Assembly: GCF_004323845.1 (NCBI RefSeq) | Contig: NZ_QPGR01000009.1 | Span: 1 to 64,000, forward strand | Source: Campylobacter novaezeelandiae | GTDB lineage: Bacteria > Campylobacterota > Campylobacteria > Campylobacterales > Campylobacteraceae | Length of the DNA stretch: 64,000 bases | Direction of reading: 5' to 3' | Shown: positions 19,229-28,087 of the stretch, one piece after another | How positions within the stretch are numbered: position 1 is the first letter of the stretch | Layout: each line of letters opens with the position of its first letter | Program-made: the position numbers and the translations under genes | The notes under the pieces: model-generated | What the model was told of the DNA's origin: nothing | The model's input: only the letters and a program-made list of their open reading frames with translations | Database searches by the model: none

Positions 19229-19251
19229 CTATTTTTATCCTTTAAAAATAG
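19229..19251. terminator. AT-rich hairpin between neuA and the convergent glycosyltransferase
   Basis: CTATTTTTA and TAAAAATAG form a perfect 9-bp stem around a 5-base loop. It overlaps the stop of the long form of the leftward glycosyltransferase and could end transcripts from both sides. The stem is nearly all A/T, so its strength is doubtful. Confidence 0.35.
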
Positions 19252-19692
19252 CATCTTAAAGGAGTAAAGCTTAAAATTCTACCCAAATAAATTTTATAGC
19301 GCTTTTTATGCAAATATTTTGGCATCTTGTTTAAGCTAAGTTCTGCAATTTTAGCTATATTTTCGTATTTTGCTTTATTGTAAATTTGATAATTTAGAAG
19401 TAGTTTATGAAAAGTAGCTTTACCAAGATAAATTTTTTCACTCTCACCAGAAATTAACAAATTAAGAAATTCATTCCCTCTTTCTTTTAAATACTCTCCT
19501 AAAAGAGTATTAGCTTCTTTAATTTTACCTCTTCTAAAAAGCGTATTTATGATATAAATTCTATATTTATCATTATCGTAATCTAGTTTTAATGCTTCTT
19601 CTAGATAACTTTGAAGTTCTATAAGTTTTTTAGAATTTAAAAAATTTCTTTTGCCTTTATCTCCAAATTCTATTTCTTCTATACCCCCCCCC
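19242..19692 (-). other. Alternative C-terminal region of the glycosyltransferase, out of frame at G10
   Basis: In the frame one base away from the current reading, translation continues from the G tract to a TAA at 19242 with no stop, adding about 145 residues. The stretch is rich in paired helices (for example LIELQSYLEEALKLDYDNDK, GKIKEANTLLGEYLKE, AKIAELSLNKMPKYLHKK) and resembles TPR-like repeats. Its coherence over 450 bp argues that it is real coding sequence. It is joined to the enzyme when the tract has G9 or G12, giving a protein of about 492 residues. Confidence 0.75.
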
Positions 19693-20721
19693 CGTTACAA
19701 ATAGATAAAATAAAGAATAAGCCTTTTGATCAGGATGTAAATTCAGTAAAGAATAATTTTGTTTTATAATGCTATATCTTTGTTTTTTGGTAAAAAAGCT
19801 ATGAGGATCAATTTGTTTGCTTTTGCTATTTAAACAAGTTGCTAATCTTGCAACGCTTGAATGAGTCCCATAAATTTTATTTGCAAAAGACATTAAACTT
19901 ATATCATATAAAAGCATTTGTGTTTGACTTAAAGTGTTAAAATCTCTAAAATCATTGGCTAAATATACATTGGTTAAATTAAGAGCTTTTAGTAAATGCT
20001 CAGCTGAACTAATATCATCTGTAAAAATAATAACATTTTGCTTCTTTGCTTCTTCTTTGATAATATGATAAGCAAGTTCATAAGGAGTTGCATGATAGGT
20101 TGTTTCTAAATTTTGTTTTCTAAAAGGAGCATAAGAGTAAACCGTATCTGAATTTCTAATGTGTATAGCACAAAAATCACCCAATTCCTTAGCCTTTAAA
20201 GTAGCTTTTTGTATAAGTTCTTTAATCTTTGAATGAAAACCTATATTTTGCCAAATTCGATTGATTTGTGCTAAATAATCTTCTTCATCAATATCCCAAG
20301 AATATCTCATTTCAAAAGGAGCTTCAAAATAATCATAACTTTCTTTTTCGAAAAGCTCTTTAAATTTTTCAAGATTATTGATATTAGCTGGATAAGTTTT
20401 CATATTTTTCATATTTACGTGAGGATAAAAAGTCATTAAGCTTGTTACTTCATTTTGCAAGATGCAATGTCTATCTAAAAAATCTTTAGTAAACACCTCT
20501 TCTTTGGTATCGTTATTACAAGAGATAATTTTTTGTCCTTGAAAGTTTTTATTGGTGTAAAGTTTTATATCTCTATTATATTTTTTAGCAGCTTCTTCAA
20601 CTTCTATCCAAGTAAAAAATGCTTTTGTGTTTAATTTTTTGGCTAAATAAAAAGCGTTTAATATCCCAAGTAATCTTGTGGCATTAGAATCTTCTCTATT
20701 AGATAAAATATATTTTTGCAC
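19657..20721 (-). CDS. Predicted glycosyltransferase, O-fucosyltransferase-like; C-terminus set by poly-G
   Basis: The short form in this copy has 354 residues. It looks like a GT-B enzyme of the fucosyltransferase-like group. It opens YILSNREDSNATRLLGILNA and has CAIHIRNSDTVYSYAPFR, resembling the HxRxxD sugar-nucleotide motif, then IIFTDDISS and GTHSSVARLATCL near the end. The GTG start at 20721 has an excellent AGGAG site 7 nt upstream. A G10 tract near the 3' end makes the protein finish after seven odd residues (RRNRIWR). One base less would add a helical C-terminal region. Donor and acceptor are unknown; LOS outer core is likely from its neighbours. Confidence 0.72.
   Translation of the reverse strand: MQKYILSNREDSNATRLLGILNAFYLAKKLNTKAFFTWIEVEEAAKKYNRDIKLYTNKNFQGQKIISCNNDTKEEVFTKDFLDRHCILQNEVTSLMTFYPHVNMKNMKTYPANINNLEKFKELFEKESYDYFEAPFEMRYSWDIDEEDYLAQINRIWQNIGFHSKIKELIQKATLKAKELGDFCAIHIRNSDTVYSYAPFRKQNLETTYHATPYELAYHIIKEEAKKQNVIIFTDDISSAEHLLKALNLTNVYLANDFRDFNTLSQTQMLLYDISLMSFANKIYGTHSSVARLATCLNSKSKQIDPHSFFTKKQRYSIIKQNYSLLNLHPDQKAYSLFYLFVTGGGYRRNRIWR
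19684..19693 (-). repeat. G10 tract near the 3' end of a glycosyltransferase gene
   Basis: Ten C on the + strand. In the leftward gene they encode part of ThrGlyGlyGly. Unlike the other tracts it lies after the catalytic region, so slippage changes the C-terminus and leaves the enzyme core intact. Confidence 0.9.
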
Positions 20722-20747
20722 CCTTACTCCTTTAATTTAAAAATAAA

Positions 20748-20753
20748 ATTATA
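20748..20753 (-). promoter_or_regulatory. -10 element of the leftward glycosyltransferase
   Basis: Leftward TATAAT lies 27 nt before the GTG start at 20721. Its -35 region falls inside the T15/A15 tract at 20766-20780. Confidence 0.5.
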
Positions 20754-20765
20754 TATAAAAATTCA

Positions 20766-20780
20766 TTTTTTTTTTTTTTT
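20766..20780. repeat. T15 homopolymer between divergent glycosyltransferase promoters
   Basis: Fifteen T on the + strand. The last T begins the TGA of a rightward extended -10, while the tract covers the expected -35 region of the leftward promoter. Confidence 0.85.
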
Positions 20781-20788
20781 GATAAAAT
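20780..20788 (+). promoter_or_regulatory. Extended -10 promoter of the GT2 gene, preceded by T15
   Basis: TGATAAAAT (TGn plus TAAAAT) lies 71 nt before the ATG at 20860, directly downstream of the T15 run. The leader is longer than at most promoters here. Confidence 0.55.
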
Positions 20789-20859
20789 AGATATTTCAAA
20801 TTTATAAAAAGTCTTTAAAACTTAAATTTTGACAAATCAAATAACTATAAAGGTTAAAT

Positions 20860-21669
20860 ATGCCTAAAGTCTCTATTATACTTCCAACTTTTAATGTAGA
20901 AAAATATATAAAAAAAGCTTTAGATAGTTGTATAAATCAAAGTCTTAAAGATATAGAGATTATTGTAGTAGATGATTTAGGAAGTGATAATAGTATTAAA
21001 ATAGCTAAAGAAGAAGCTTTAAAAGATAAAAGAATTAAAATTATTCATAATAAGAAGAATTTAGGAACCTTTGCAAGTAGAAATATAGGAGTATTAAATT
21101 CAAACTCACCTTATATAATGTTTTTAGATCCTGATGATACCTTAGCTTTAAATGCTTGTGAGTTGGCTTTAAAAGAGATTAAAAATTTTGATTTAATTTG
21201 TTTTGATGCTTTAGTGCATAGAGTAAATACTAAGCAATTTTATCGTTTTAAGCAAAATGAAGATTTTAATAAAATTGAATTTTTAGATTTTTTGCTTAAA
21301 CAAAGACATTTTTGTTGGAGTGTTTGGGCTAAGATTTTTAAAAAAGATATGATATTTAAAGTTTTTCAAAAAATAAATCCTTATGAAAGATTAAGTTATA
21401 GTGAAGATATGTTTTTTTGTTATATGTATTTTATGCAGTGTGAGAGAATAAAAATTTGCAAAGAGTTTATTTATTATTATGAATTTAATAAAAATGGACG
21501 TTATGAAAGTAAAGAATTTTTATATCAAAATTATTTGGACAAACAAAAAAGTCTTGAGCTTATAAAAGAATTTTCTTTAGAGTTTAACAATAATATATTT
21601 CATGAGAGTTTATTTAAAATTTTAGAAAAAGAGCTTAATGACTTGAAAAATAGATTAATAGCCAAGTAG
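20860..21669 (+). CDS. GT2 family glycosyltransferase, CgtB/WlaN-like
   Basis: The 269-residue protein is a GT-A inverting enzyme: VSIILPTFNVEKYIKKALDS at the N-terminus, IIVVDDLGSDNS, KNLGTFASRNIG, and the DxD-type FLDPDDT around residue 90. It resembles the CgtB/WlaN beta-1,3-galactosyltransferase group of C. jejuni LOS loci, but linkage and donor cannot be assigned. It carries no poly-G tract itself, although a T15 run lies in its promoter. It converges with waaF, with a 15-bp overlap of the 3' ends. Confidence 0.87.
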   Translation: MPKVSIILPTFNVEKYIKKALDSCINQSLKDIEIIVVDDLGSDNSIKIAKEEALKDKRIKIIHNKKNLGTFASRNIGVLNSNSPYIMFLDPDDTLALNACELALKEIKNFDLICFDALVHRVNTKQFYRFKQNEDFNKIEFLDFLLKQRHFCWSVWAKIFKKDMIFKVFQKINPYERLSYSEDMFFCYMYFMQCERIKICKEFIYYYEFNKNGRYESKEFLYQNYLDKQKSLELIKEFSLEFNNNIFHESLFKILEKELNDLKNRLIAK

Positions 21670-22602
21670 TTTTTTAGCCTCTTTTATCACAAGTTCAGGT
21701 TTTAGATCTTTCATGCATTTGTGATGTTTTAGGGGACAAGTTTTTTGCATACAAGGCATACAGCTTAAATTTAAATGAACAATTTTAGCATTTTCATTTT
21801 GCCAAGGTGATGTTTGATTAAATTTTGTAGGTCCAAAAATGGCTACAGTTTTTATCTTATATACAGCTGCTATGTGCATAGCACCACTATCGTTAGTGAT
21901 AAATAAATCACAAAATGCTATATTTTTACAAAGACTACTTATACTTGTTTTAGAACATAAATTTTTAACTCTAATGCCATCTTTTTTTAAAATATTTTCT
22001 ATGTTATTACAAATTTCTTGTTCACTTTTTATTCCAAAGATAAGAATTTTATGTGTTTTAGCAAATTCTTTTGCAACACTAGCAAAATAACTAGCCTCCC
22101 ATCTTTTTGCACTACCATAATGAGCGCCTGGATTTAAGGCTAGAATTTTTTTATCATCTTTTAAAGTGATATTACATTTATATTTTGGTAAAATGGGAAG
22201 TTTTAATTGCGTTGAATTTGCTTTAAAATTAAAACTTTTTTCTATAAAATATAGGTATTTTAAAACTTGATGTTCATTTTCATTTTGTCTTTTATTAAAG
22301 CAAAATCTTCTTTTGGATTTAATCAAATTTAAAATAATTTTACTTGAAAATGCAGATCTAAATGAGATCGCAATATCACACTCTCCTATGAGAGATCTTT
22401 GTTTTAAGACATTTAAATATCTATGTTTTTTATCTTCTATAATGATTTTAGAATTTTTTATATTTTTAAAAAGCTCTGTACTTACAAAGGAGCCATAAAA
22501 AATAATTTGAGCTTTAGGAAATTTTTCAAGCAAAGCATAAATAGCCGTGCTAGACATTACAGCATCACCTAGCCAAGTAGGAAGATTTATAAAAATTTTC
22601 AC
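21655..22602 (-). CDS. waaF: ADP-heptose:LPS heptosyltransferase II
   Basis: WaaF adds the second heptose to the LOS inner core. The 315-residue GT9 protein starts IFINLPTWLGDAVMSS and has the C-terminal donor-site motif FITNDSGAMHIAA followed by FGPTKFNQTSPW. LALNPGAHYGSAKRW is also typical of WaaF. It is the last gene of the leftward waaC-waaM-waaF set. In C. jejuni the LOS variable genes lie between waaM and waaF; here waaF directly follows waaM with a 4-nt overlap. Confidence 0.92.
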   Translation of the reverse strand: MKIFINLPTWLGDAVMSSTAIYALLEKFPKAQIIFYGSFVSTELFKNIKNSKIIIEDKKHRYLNVLKQRSLIGECDIAISFRSAFSSKIILNLIKSKRRFCFNKRQNENEHQVLKYLYFIEKSFNFKANSTQLKLPILPKYKCNITLKDDKKILALNPGAHYGSAKRWEASYFASVAKEFAKTHKILIFGIKSEQEICNNIENILKKDGIRVKNLCSKTSISSLCKNIAFCDLFITNDSGAMHIAAVYKIKTVAIFGPTKFNQTSPWQNENAKIVHLNLSCMPCMQKTCPLKHHKCMKDLKPELVIKEAKKLLGY

Positions 22603-23492
22603 TTTTGTACCTTAAGATAAAGATCTTTATCGAAACTTCTAAATCTTTTGTGAAAGAAAAAATACTCATCAGGTTTAAATTTAATCATTTCTTCGCAACA
22701 CTTTGCTTGATAAGAGGTTAATTCCTCTAAGCTTTTTATACTGCCATCAAGAGCCTTGAAACATTTTATATGATATTTGTTATCATTGCCTTGATAAATA
22801 AAAGCAGGCAACAATAAAGCTTTAGTTTTTTTTGCAATTAAACTAGCTCCAATTAAAAAATTTACTTTTTTATCAAAAAAATCTATTTTTATCCCTTCAT
22901 TATCGGAACAATCTTGATCGGTTAAAATACCTAGAGTTCTTTTTTCTTTAAGAGCTTGAAACATTTTTTTAATCCCGCCTTTTTTATCGATTAATTCTAT
23001 ATCAAATTGAGTACGATTTTGGGCTAAAATTTTATCCATTTTTTCGCTATCTAGTTTTCTTCCTACTATAGACATAGCTCCAAATTTAGCAGAAAATGCT
23101 AAAGAACAAAGCTCCCAGTTTCCATAATGAGCCGTTGTTAAAATTAATGCTTTATTTGAATTTAAAGCATTGCATAAAATTTCCTCATCATCAAATACAA
23201 CTTTTTTAAGAATTTTTTCTTTATTGGTATTTTGATTTTTAATGCAATCAATACCAAATTTAGCAAAATTTTGATAAATCTTTAGAGCTATTTTTTTTCT
23301 TTCTTTTGAGCTTTTTTGTGGAAAACAAATTTTTAAATTAATATCAATAATTCTTCTATGTTTTTTATTAAAGCAAAAAACAATAAATGCTATATTTTTA
23401 GCAAAAAAGTCTAAAATAAAATTTGGAAAAATAAAAACAATGAATTTTAAAATATAATAAATCATAAGATAAAGATTATCTTTATTTTTCAT
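22599..23492 (-). CDS. waaM: Lipid A late acyltransferase (HtrB/WaaM type)
   Basis: This 297-residue inner-membrane protein belongs to the lysophospholipid acyltransferase-like HtrB/LpxL group that adds secondary acyl chains to lipid A. It has one N-terminal hydrophobic segment, the catalytic HxxxxE as TTAHYGNWELCSLA, and GILTDQDCSDNEG. Its start overlaps the end of waaC by 11 bp and its end overlaps waaF by 4 nt, showing a tight operon. Confidence 0.9.
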   Translation of the reverse strand: MKNKDNLYLMIYYILKFIVFIFPNFILDFFAKNIAFIVFCFNKKHRRIIDINLKICFPQKSSKERKKIALKIYQNFAKFGIDCIKNQNTNKEKILKKVVFDDEEILCNALNSNKALILTTAHYGNWELCSLAFSAKFGAMSIVGRKLDSEKMDKILAQNRTQFDIELIDKKGGIKKMFQALKEKRTLGILTDQDCSDNEGIKIDFFDKKVNFLIGASLIAKKTKALLLPAFIYQGNDNKYHIKCFKALDGSIKSLEELTSYQAKCCEEMIKFKPDEYFFFHKRFRSFDKDLYLKVQK

Positions 23493-24504
23493 TTAGCAAT
23501 TCCTTGGCAATTTTAAAAATATCATTTTCATCAATATTTTCAATGCAAAAATCATTTTTATCAATATGCTTAGCATCTAAAATTTTCTTTTTTGCGTCAA
23601 TGGTTTTGTTAATTTCTGTTGTAAAAGCATTTCTTTGGCTTGGTGTTGCTCCAAAAATAGTTATAGAAGCTTTATTAAGAGCAAAAGCTAGATGAGTGGG
23701 ACCACTATCATTTCCTATGATTAAATCTACAGCTTTTGTGAGTGCGATTAATTCTTGTAAATTTAAATTTCTAATTAGAACAATACGATCATTTGGATAA
23801 AAATTTTGAATTTCTTTTGCGATTTCGTATTCTTTTAAATTTCCCCAAGCAAGTAAAATTTTTAAATTTGGGAAGTTATTGATAATTTTTTTACAAAGTG
23901 ATGCAAATTTCTTAGCTGGATAGATTTTATTTTTTGCACTTGAACCAACATGTATGAGTATATTTTGTTTATTTTCTTTTAATTTTAATTCTTGTATAAG
24001 TTTCTCTTTTAAAATGTCATCAGTGTAAAAAACATCTTTTTTAAAAAAGATGTTTTTTATGTCAAATTCTTCATTAAATACAAAAGAAATTAAAGCTAAA
24101 TAACGAACAAAAACATTTTCATTATAGCTGATATTTAGTTTTTGATTATAAAAATTATGCGCAAAACTTTCTTTAAGGCTATTTTTGTTAAAACCAAAAT
24201 TATTTTGATTTAAAATTCTACTTATAATAGCTGATTTAATAAGCCCTTGAAGATCTATTGATACATTGTAATTATTTTTTCTTGCTTCAAAAAGAATCTT
24301 TAGTGTTTTTGTAATTTTTTTATCTTTAAGAGGCAAAGGATAAATTTTATCAATTAAAGGATGATCTTTTAAAATATCTTTAAATCTTTCATCAACAAAC
24401 CAGTGAATTTCTATATTTTTTTTAAATTTTTTAATAAATTGTAATACTATAGCACTTTGGATAATATCTCCAAGCGCTGATAACCTAACAATCGCTATTT
24501 TCAT
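23482..24504 (-). CDS. waaC: ADP-heptose:LPS heptosyltransferase I
   Basis: WaaC attaches the first heptose to Kdo on lipid A. The 340-residue GT9 protein begins IAIVRLSALGDIIQSAIVLQ (the WaaC N-terminal signature) and contains SIDLQGLIKSAI, IHVGSSAKNKIYP and LIIGNDSGPTHLAFAL. It is first in a leftward three-gene operon. Its extended -10 overlaps that of the divergent exonuclease gene. Confidence 0.93.
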   Translation of the reverse strand: MKIAIVRLSALGDIIQSAIVLQFIKKFKKNIEIHWFVDERFKDILKDHPLIDKIYPLPLKDKKITKTLKILFEARKNNYNVSIDLQGLIKSAIISRILNQNNFGFNKNSLKESFAHNFYNQKLNISYNENVFVRYLALISFVFNEEFDIKNIFFKKDVFYTDDILKEKLIQELKLKENKQNILIHVGSSAKNKIYPAKKFASLCKKIINNFPNLKILLAWGNLKEYEIAKEIQNFYPNDRIVLIRNLNLQELIALTKAVDLIIGNDSGPTHLAFALNKASITIFGATPSQRNAFTTEINKTIDAKKKILDAKHIDKNDFCIENIDENDIFKIAKELLNEK

Positions 24505-24528
24505 TAAGAACCTAAAATACTAAAATTT

Positions 24529-24544
24529 TGTTATGATTTTATCA
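24529..24544. promoter_or_regulatory. Overlapping divergent promoters of waaC and the exonuclease gene
   Basis: Rightward TGTTATGAT (24529-24537) and leftward TGATAAAAT (24544-24536) are extended -10 elements whose hexamers share two bases. Each lies about 31 nt from its start codon (24568 and 24504). Confidence 0.55.
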
Positions 24545-24567
24545 AATTTATTTAAAAAAGGGTTAAA

Positions 24568-25362
24568 ATGAATCAAGAAGGTTATATTTGCATCTTTGAT
24601 TGCGAAAGTATCCCAGATACTGAACTTATAAGAAAAACTTTAAATTTAAAAGGAGATGACTTAGAGATCTCTAAAAAAGCTTTAGAACTTCAAAAAGAAC
24701 AAACTTCTAGTGAATTTTTGCCCTTGCCTTATCATAAAATTATAAGTATTTGTGCTGTTATAACAAATAGTTTTGGAAAATTTATTAAAGTCAATAAAAT
24801 TGATGGTGATGATGAGCAAAGCATGATTGCTAATTTTTTTAAATTTATTGATAAATATGAGCCTAAATTAGTTAGTTTTAATGGTAAAAATTATGATATG
24901 CCTTTGCTTGTTTTAAGAGCATTAAAATATAATATTAAAGCAAATACCTATTTAGATACTATTACAGATAAATGGAATAATTATAAAACGCGTTTTTCTG
25001 AAAATAAGCATTGTGATTTATTTGAAGCTTTTGGTTCTTATCGAGGTTTAAAACTCGATCTTATCTGTGCTATGGTAAATTTGCCTGGAAAATATGAAAT
25101 TCATGGCAATGAAGTTCTTGAACTTTTTTATGAAAATAAACTAGAAAAAATTCATGAGTATTGTGAAAGTGATACTTTAAACACTTTTATGTTGTTTTTA
25201 AAATATGAATTTATTAAGGGTAATATTAATGAAAATGATTTTATAGATTCTTTGAATGCAATGAAAGAATTTCTTATGCAAAAAAAGCAAAATCGTTCTT
25301 ATATTGATCTTTTTATTAAAGCAAGCGAAGATGAAATTTCTAAAATAAAACTTAGCATTTAA
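24568..25362 (+). CDS. Predicted 3'-5' exonuclease, PolB-exonuclease-like
   Basis: The 264-residue protein matches the DNA_pol_B_exo2 type of stand-alone DEDDy exonuclease. The acidic motifs are visible as IFDCES (Exo I), SFNGKNYDMPLL (Exo II) and YCESDTLNTFMLF (Exo III). It is probably a cytoplasmic DNA or RNA 3'-5' exonuclease. It sits between LOS and N-glycosylation genes without an obvious link to either, as in C. jejuni. An AAAAAAGGG ribosome site precedes the ATG. Confidence 0.85.
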   Translation: MNQEGYICIFDCESIPDTELIRKTLNLKGDDLEISKKALELQKEQTSSEFLPLPYHKIISICAVITNSFGKFIKVNKIDGDDEQSMIANFFKFIDKYEPKLVSFNGKNYDMPLLVLRALKYNIKANTYLDTITDKWNNYKTRFSENKHCDLFEAFGSYRGLKLDLICAMVNLPGKYEIHGNEVLELFYENKLEKIHEYCESDTLNTFMLFLKYEFIKGNINENDFIDSLNAMKEFLMQKKQNRSYIDLFIKASEDEISKIKLSI

Positions 25363-25406
25363 TTAAATATATTAGAATATTGTTTATAAGCAAAAAAAGG
25401 AAAAAG

Positions 25407-26393
25407 ATGAAAATTTTAATCACTGGTGGGGCAGGTTATATCGGATCACATACTTTAAGACAGTTTTTAAATACAGATCATGAAATTTGTGTTTTAGATA
25501 ATTTATCTAAGGGAAGTGAAATTGCAATTAAAGATTTAAAAGAAATTAGAGATTTTAAATTTTTTAAACAAGATTTGAGCGATTTTAATGCAATTAAAGA
25601 GCTTTTTAAGCAAGAGAAGTTCGATGCAGTAGTCCATTTTGCTGCGAGTATTGAGGTGTTTGAAAGCATGCAAAATCCTTTAAAATATTATTTAAACAAT
25701 ACGGCCAATACAAGTAATCTTATACAAACTTGTTTGGAAAATAATGTTAAAAATTTTATTTTTTCTTCTACTGCAGCAACTTATGGAGAACCTAAAAATT
25801 CTGTGGTAAGCGAAGAAAGCCCATTAAGTCCTATTAACCCTTATGGAAGAAGCAAACTTATGAGTGAAGAAGTTTTAAGAGATGCTAATATGGCTAATCC
25901 TTCTTTTAAATATTGTATTTTAAGATATTTTAATGTTGCAGGCGCTTGTATGGATTTTAAACTAGGTCAGCGTTATCCAAAAGCAACTTTACTTATAAAA
26001 GTAGCAGCAGAATGTGCGGCTAATAAGCGTGATAAAATATTTATTTTCGGGGATAATTATAATACTAAAGATGGAACTTGTATAAGAGATTATATCCATG
26101 TAGATGATATTTCAAGTGCTCATTTGGCCGCTTTAGAATATTTACAAAATAATGAAAGTAATATTTTTAATGTGGGTTATGGTCACGGCTTTAGCGTAAA
26201 GGAAGTGATTCAAACTATGAAAAAAGTTAGCGGAGTAGATTTTAAAGTAGAACTTGCCCCGCCTCGTGCAGGAGATCCTAGTGTTTTAATTTCTAATGCA
26301 GATAAAATTCGATCTTTAACATCTTGGAAACCAAAATTTGATAATTTAGAAACAATTTGTAAAAGTGCTTTTGATTGGGAAAAACAGTGCTAA
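25407..26393 (+). CDS. gne: UDP-GlcNAc/Glc 4-epimerase
   Basis: Gne interconverts UDP-GlcNAc/UDP-GalNAc and UDP-Glc/UDP-Gal and supplies GalNAc to the N-glycan and galactose-type sugars to LOS. The 328-residue extended SDR protein begins [15 protein letters not shown] (Rossmann site). It has [10 protein letters not shown] and the catalytic YxxxK in [12 protein letters not shown], then RYFNVAGA and [11 protein letters not shown] chose the ATG at 25407 because GGAAAAAG lies directly upstream and the Rossmann strand begins there; a possible TTG start 27 bp earlier adds nine basic residues only. It heads the pgl operon and overlaps pglK by 7 nt. Confidence 0.95.
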   Translation: MKILITGGAGYIGSHTLRQFLNTDHEICVLDNLSKGSEIAIKDLKEIRDFKFFKQDLSDFNAIKELFKQEKFDAVVHFAASIEVFESMQNPLKYYLNNTANTSNLIQTCLENNVKNFIFSSTAATYGEPKNSVVSEESPLSPINPYGRSKLMSEEVLRDANMANPSFKYCILRYFNVAGACMDFKLGQRYPKATLLIKVAAECAANKRDKIFIFGDNYNTKDGTCIRDYIHVDDISSAHLAALEYLQNNESNIFNVGYGHGFSVKEVIQTMKKVSGVDFKVELAPPRAGDPSVLISNADKIRSLTSWKPKFDNLETICKSAFDWEKQC

Positions 26394-28087
26394 AAAAACT
26401 TTTTTTTATTTTAGATAAAAAAGACAAGAATTTTTTATTTTCTTTGTTGGTTTTTTCTATTTTTATTTCATTTATGGAAACTTTTGCCATATCTTTAATT
26501 ATGCCTTTTGTTACCTTGGCTAGTGATTTTTCTTATTTTGATAGAAATGAGTATTTAATTTCTATCAAAGAATATTTAGCCTTGCCTACTTATAAAATTA
26601 TTGTTTATTTTGGATTAGTTTTAGTTTGTTTTTATGTGTTGCGTGCGTTATTAAATTCTTATTATTTTCATCTTTTAGCAAAATTTTCCAAGGGAAGGTA
26701 TCATAGTATATCTTATAAGATTTTTTCAAAATATCTTCATATTAATTACGAAGATTTTACCCAAAAAAGTCATTCTGAGTTATTAAAAAATATCACAGGA
26801 GAAGTTTATAATCTTAGCACAATGATTTCTTCTTTTTTATTGATGATGAGTGAAATTTTTGTTGTTTTATTGCTTTATATTTTGCTTCTTTTAATTGATT
26901 ATAAGATTACTCTAGCTTTAAGTGTTTTTTTGTTTTTAAATGCTTTTATTTTAATGCGTATTTTATCTCCACTTGTTAAAAAAGCTGGATTAAGACGCGA
27001 AGAAGCAATGAAAAATTTTTTTGAAATTATTAATACAAGTTTAAATAATTTTAAATTTATTAAACTAAAAATTAAAGAAAAATCGATTTTGAAACTTTTT
27101 GAACAACAAAGTAAGGATTTTAGCAAGGCAAATATAAGCAATGAAAGTATTGCTGCTTTGCCAAGAATATACCTTGAAGCAATTGGATTTTGTGTTTTAA
27201 TTTTTATAGTTGTTTTTTTAGTTTTTAAAAATAAAGGTGATATTTCTAATATTTTAGCAACTATTTCTGTCTTTGTTTTGGCACTTTATCGATTAATGCC
27301 TAGTGCAAATCGTATTATTACGAGTTATCATGATTTGCTTTATTATAGATCCTCTTTAGATATCATTTATGATATTTTAAATCAAAAAGAAGAAAAGTTG
27401 GAAAATAAAAGTATTAGTTTTCAAAAAGAAATTCGTTTAGAAAATATAAGCTTTGCTTATCATAATAAAGATAATTTATTTACTCATTTAAACTTAAGTA
27501 TAAAAAAAGGTGAAAAAATTGCATTTATTGGAGAAAGTGGATGTGGAAAAAGCACCTTAGTTGATATTATTATGGGTTTATTAAAAGTAAAAGAGGGCAA
27601 AATTTATATTGATAATGAAGTGTTAAATGAAGACAATATTAAAAGTTTAAGATCTAAAATAGGTTATATTCCACAACAAATTTATCTTTTTAATGATAGC
27701 ATAGCTAAAAATATTGCCTTTGGCGATGAGATCGATTTTAACTTGCTTAAAGAGGTTATTAAACAGGCTAATCTTGAAAATTTTATTAAAAGCTTGCCTA
27801 ATGGAATTCATACAAAAGTAGGAGATGGTGGAAATAATTTAAGCGGGGGGCAAAAGCAAAGGATTGCCATTGCAAGAGCTTTGTATTTAAAACCTGAAAT
27901 TTTAATTCTTGATGAGGCAACTTCTGCTTTAGACAATGAGAGTGAAATGAAAATTATGGATGAGCTTTTTAGAATTTCTAAAGATAAAACGATGATTATT
28001 ATCGCTCATAGACTTTTGGGTATAGCAAAATGTGATAAAGTTTATAAATTAGAGCATTCAAAGCTTATTTTAGAGAGGCAAAAATGA
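26387..28087 (+). CDS. pglK: Lipid-linked oligosaccharide flippase PglK
   Basis: PglK (WlaB) is an ABC transporter that flips the undecaprenyl-PP heptasaccharide to the periplasm. The half-transporter has six N-terminal membrane helices, then the ATPase: Walker [10 protein letters not shown], signature [16 protein letters not shown], Walker [12 protein letters not shown] and the H-loop IIAHRL. I place the start at the GTG at 26387, which overlaps the gne stop, giving 566 residues and the natural start V-L-K-K-L-F-F. A TTG 12 bp upstream is the alternative. It is followed by pglH with a 4-nt overlap. Confidence 0.94.
   Translation: MLKKLFFILDKKDKNFLFSLLVFSIFISFMETFAISLIMPFVTLASDFSYFDRNEYLISIKEYLALPTYKIIVYFGLVLVCFYVLRALLNSYYFHLLAKFSKGRYHSISYKIFSKYLHINYEDFTQKSHSELLKNITGEVYNLSTMISSFLLMMSEIFVVLLLYILLLLIDYKITLALSVFLFLNAFILMRILSPLVKKAGLRREEAMKNFFEIINTSLNNFKFIKLKIKEKSILKLFEQQSKDFSKANISNESIAALPRIYLEAIGFCVLIFIVVFLVFKNKGDISNILATISVFVLALYRLMPSANRIITSYHDLLYYRSSLDIIYDILNQKEEKLENKSISFQKEIRLENISFAYHNKDNLFTHLNLSIKKGEKIAFIGESGCGKSTLVDIIMGLLKVKEGKIYIDNEVLNEDNIKSLRSKIGYIPQQIYLFNDSIAKNIAFGDEIDFNLLKEVIKQANLENFIKSLPNGIHTKVGDGGNNLSGGQKQRIAIARALYLKPEILILDEATSALDNESEMKIMDELFRISKDKTMIIIAHRLLGIAKCDKVYKLEHSKLILERQK

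Noticed and set aside
19242..19460. A separate 72-codon gene after the truncated glycosyltransferase
   Set aside because: The same frame is open further back to the G10 tract and joins the glycosyltransferase when one base is lost. Its only start would be an internal TTG. It is the end of the long form.
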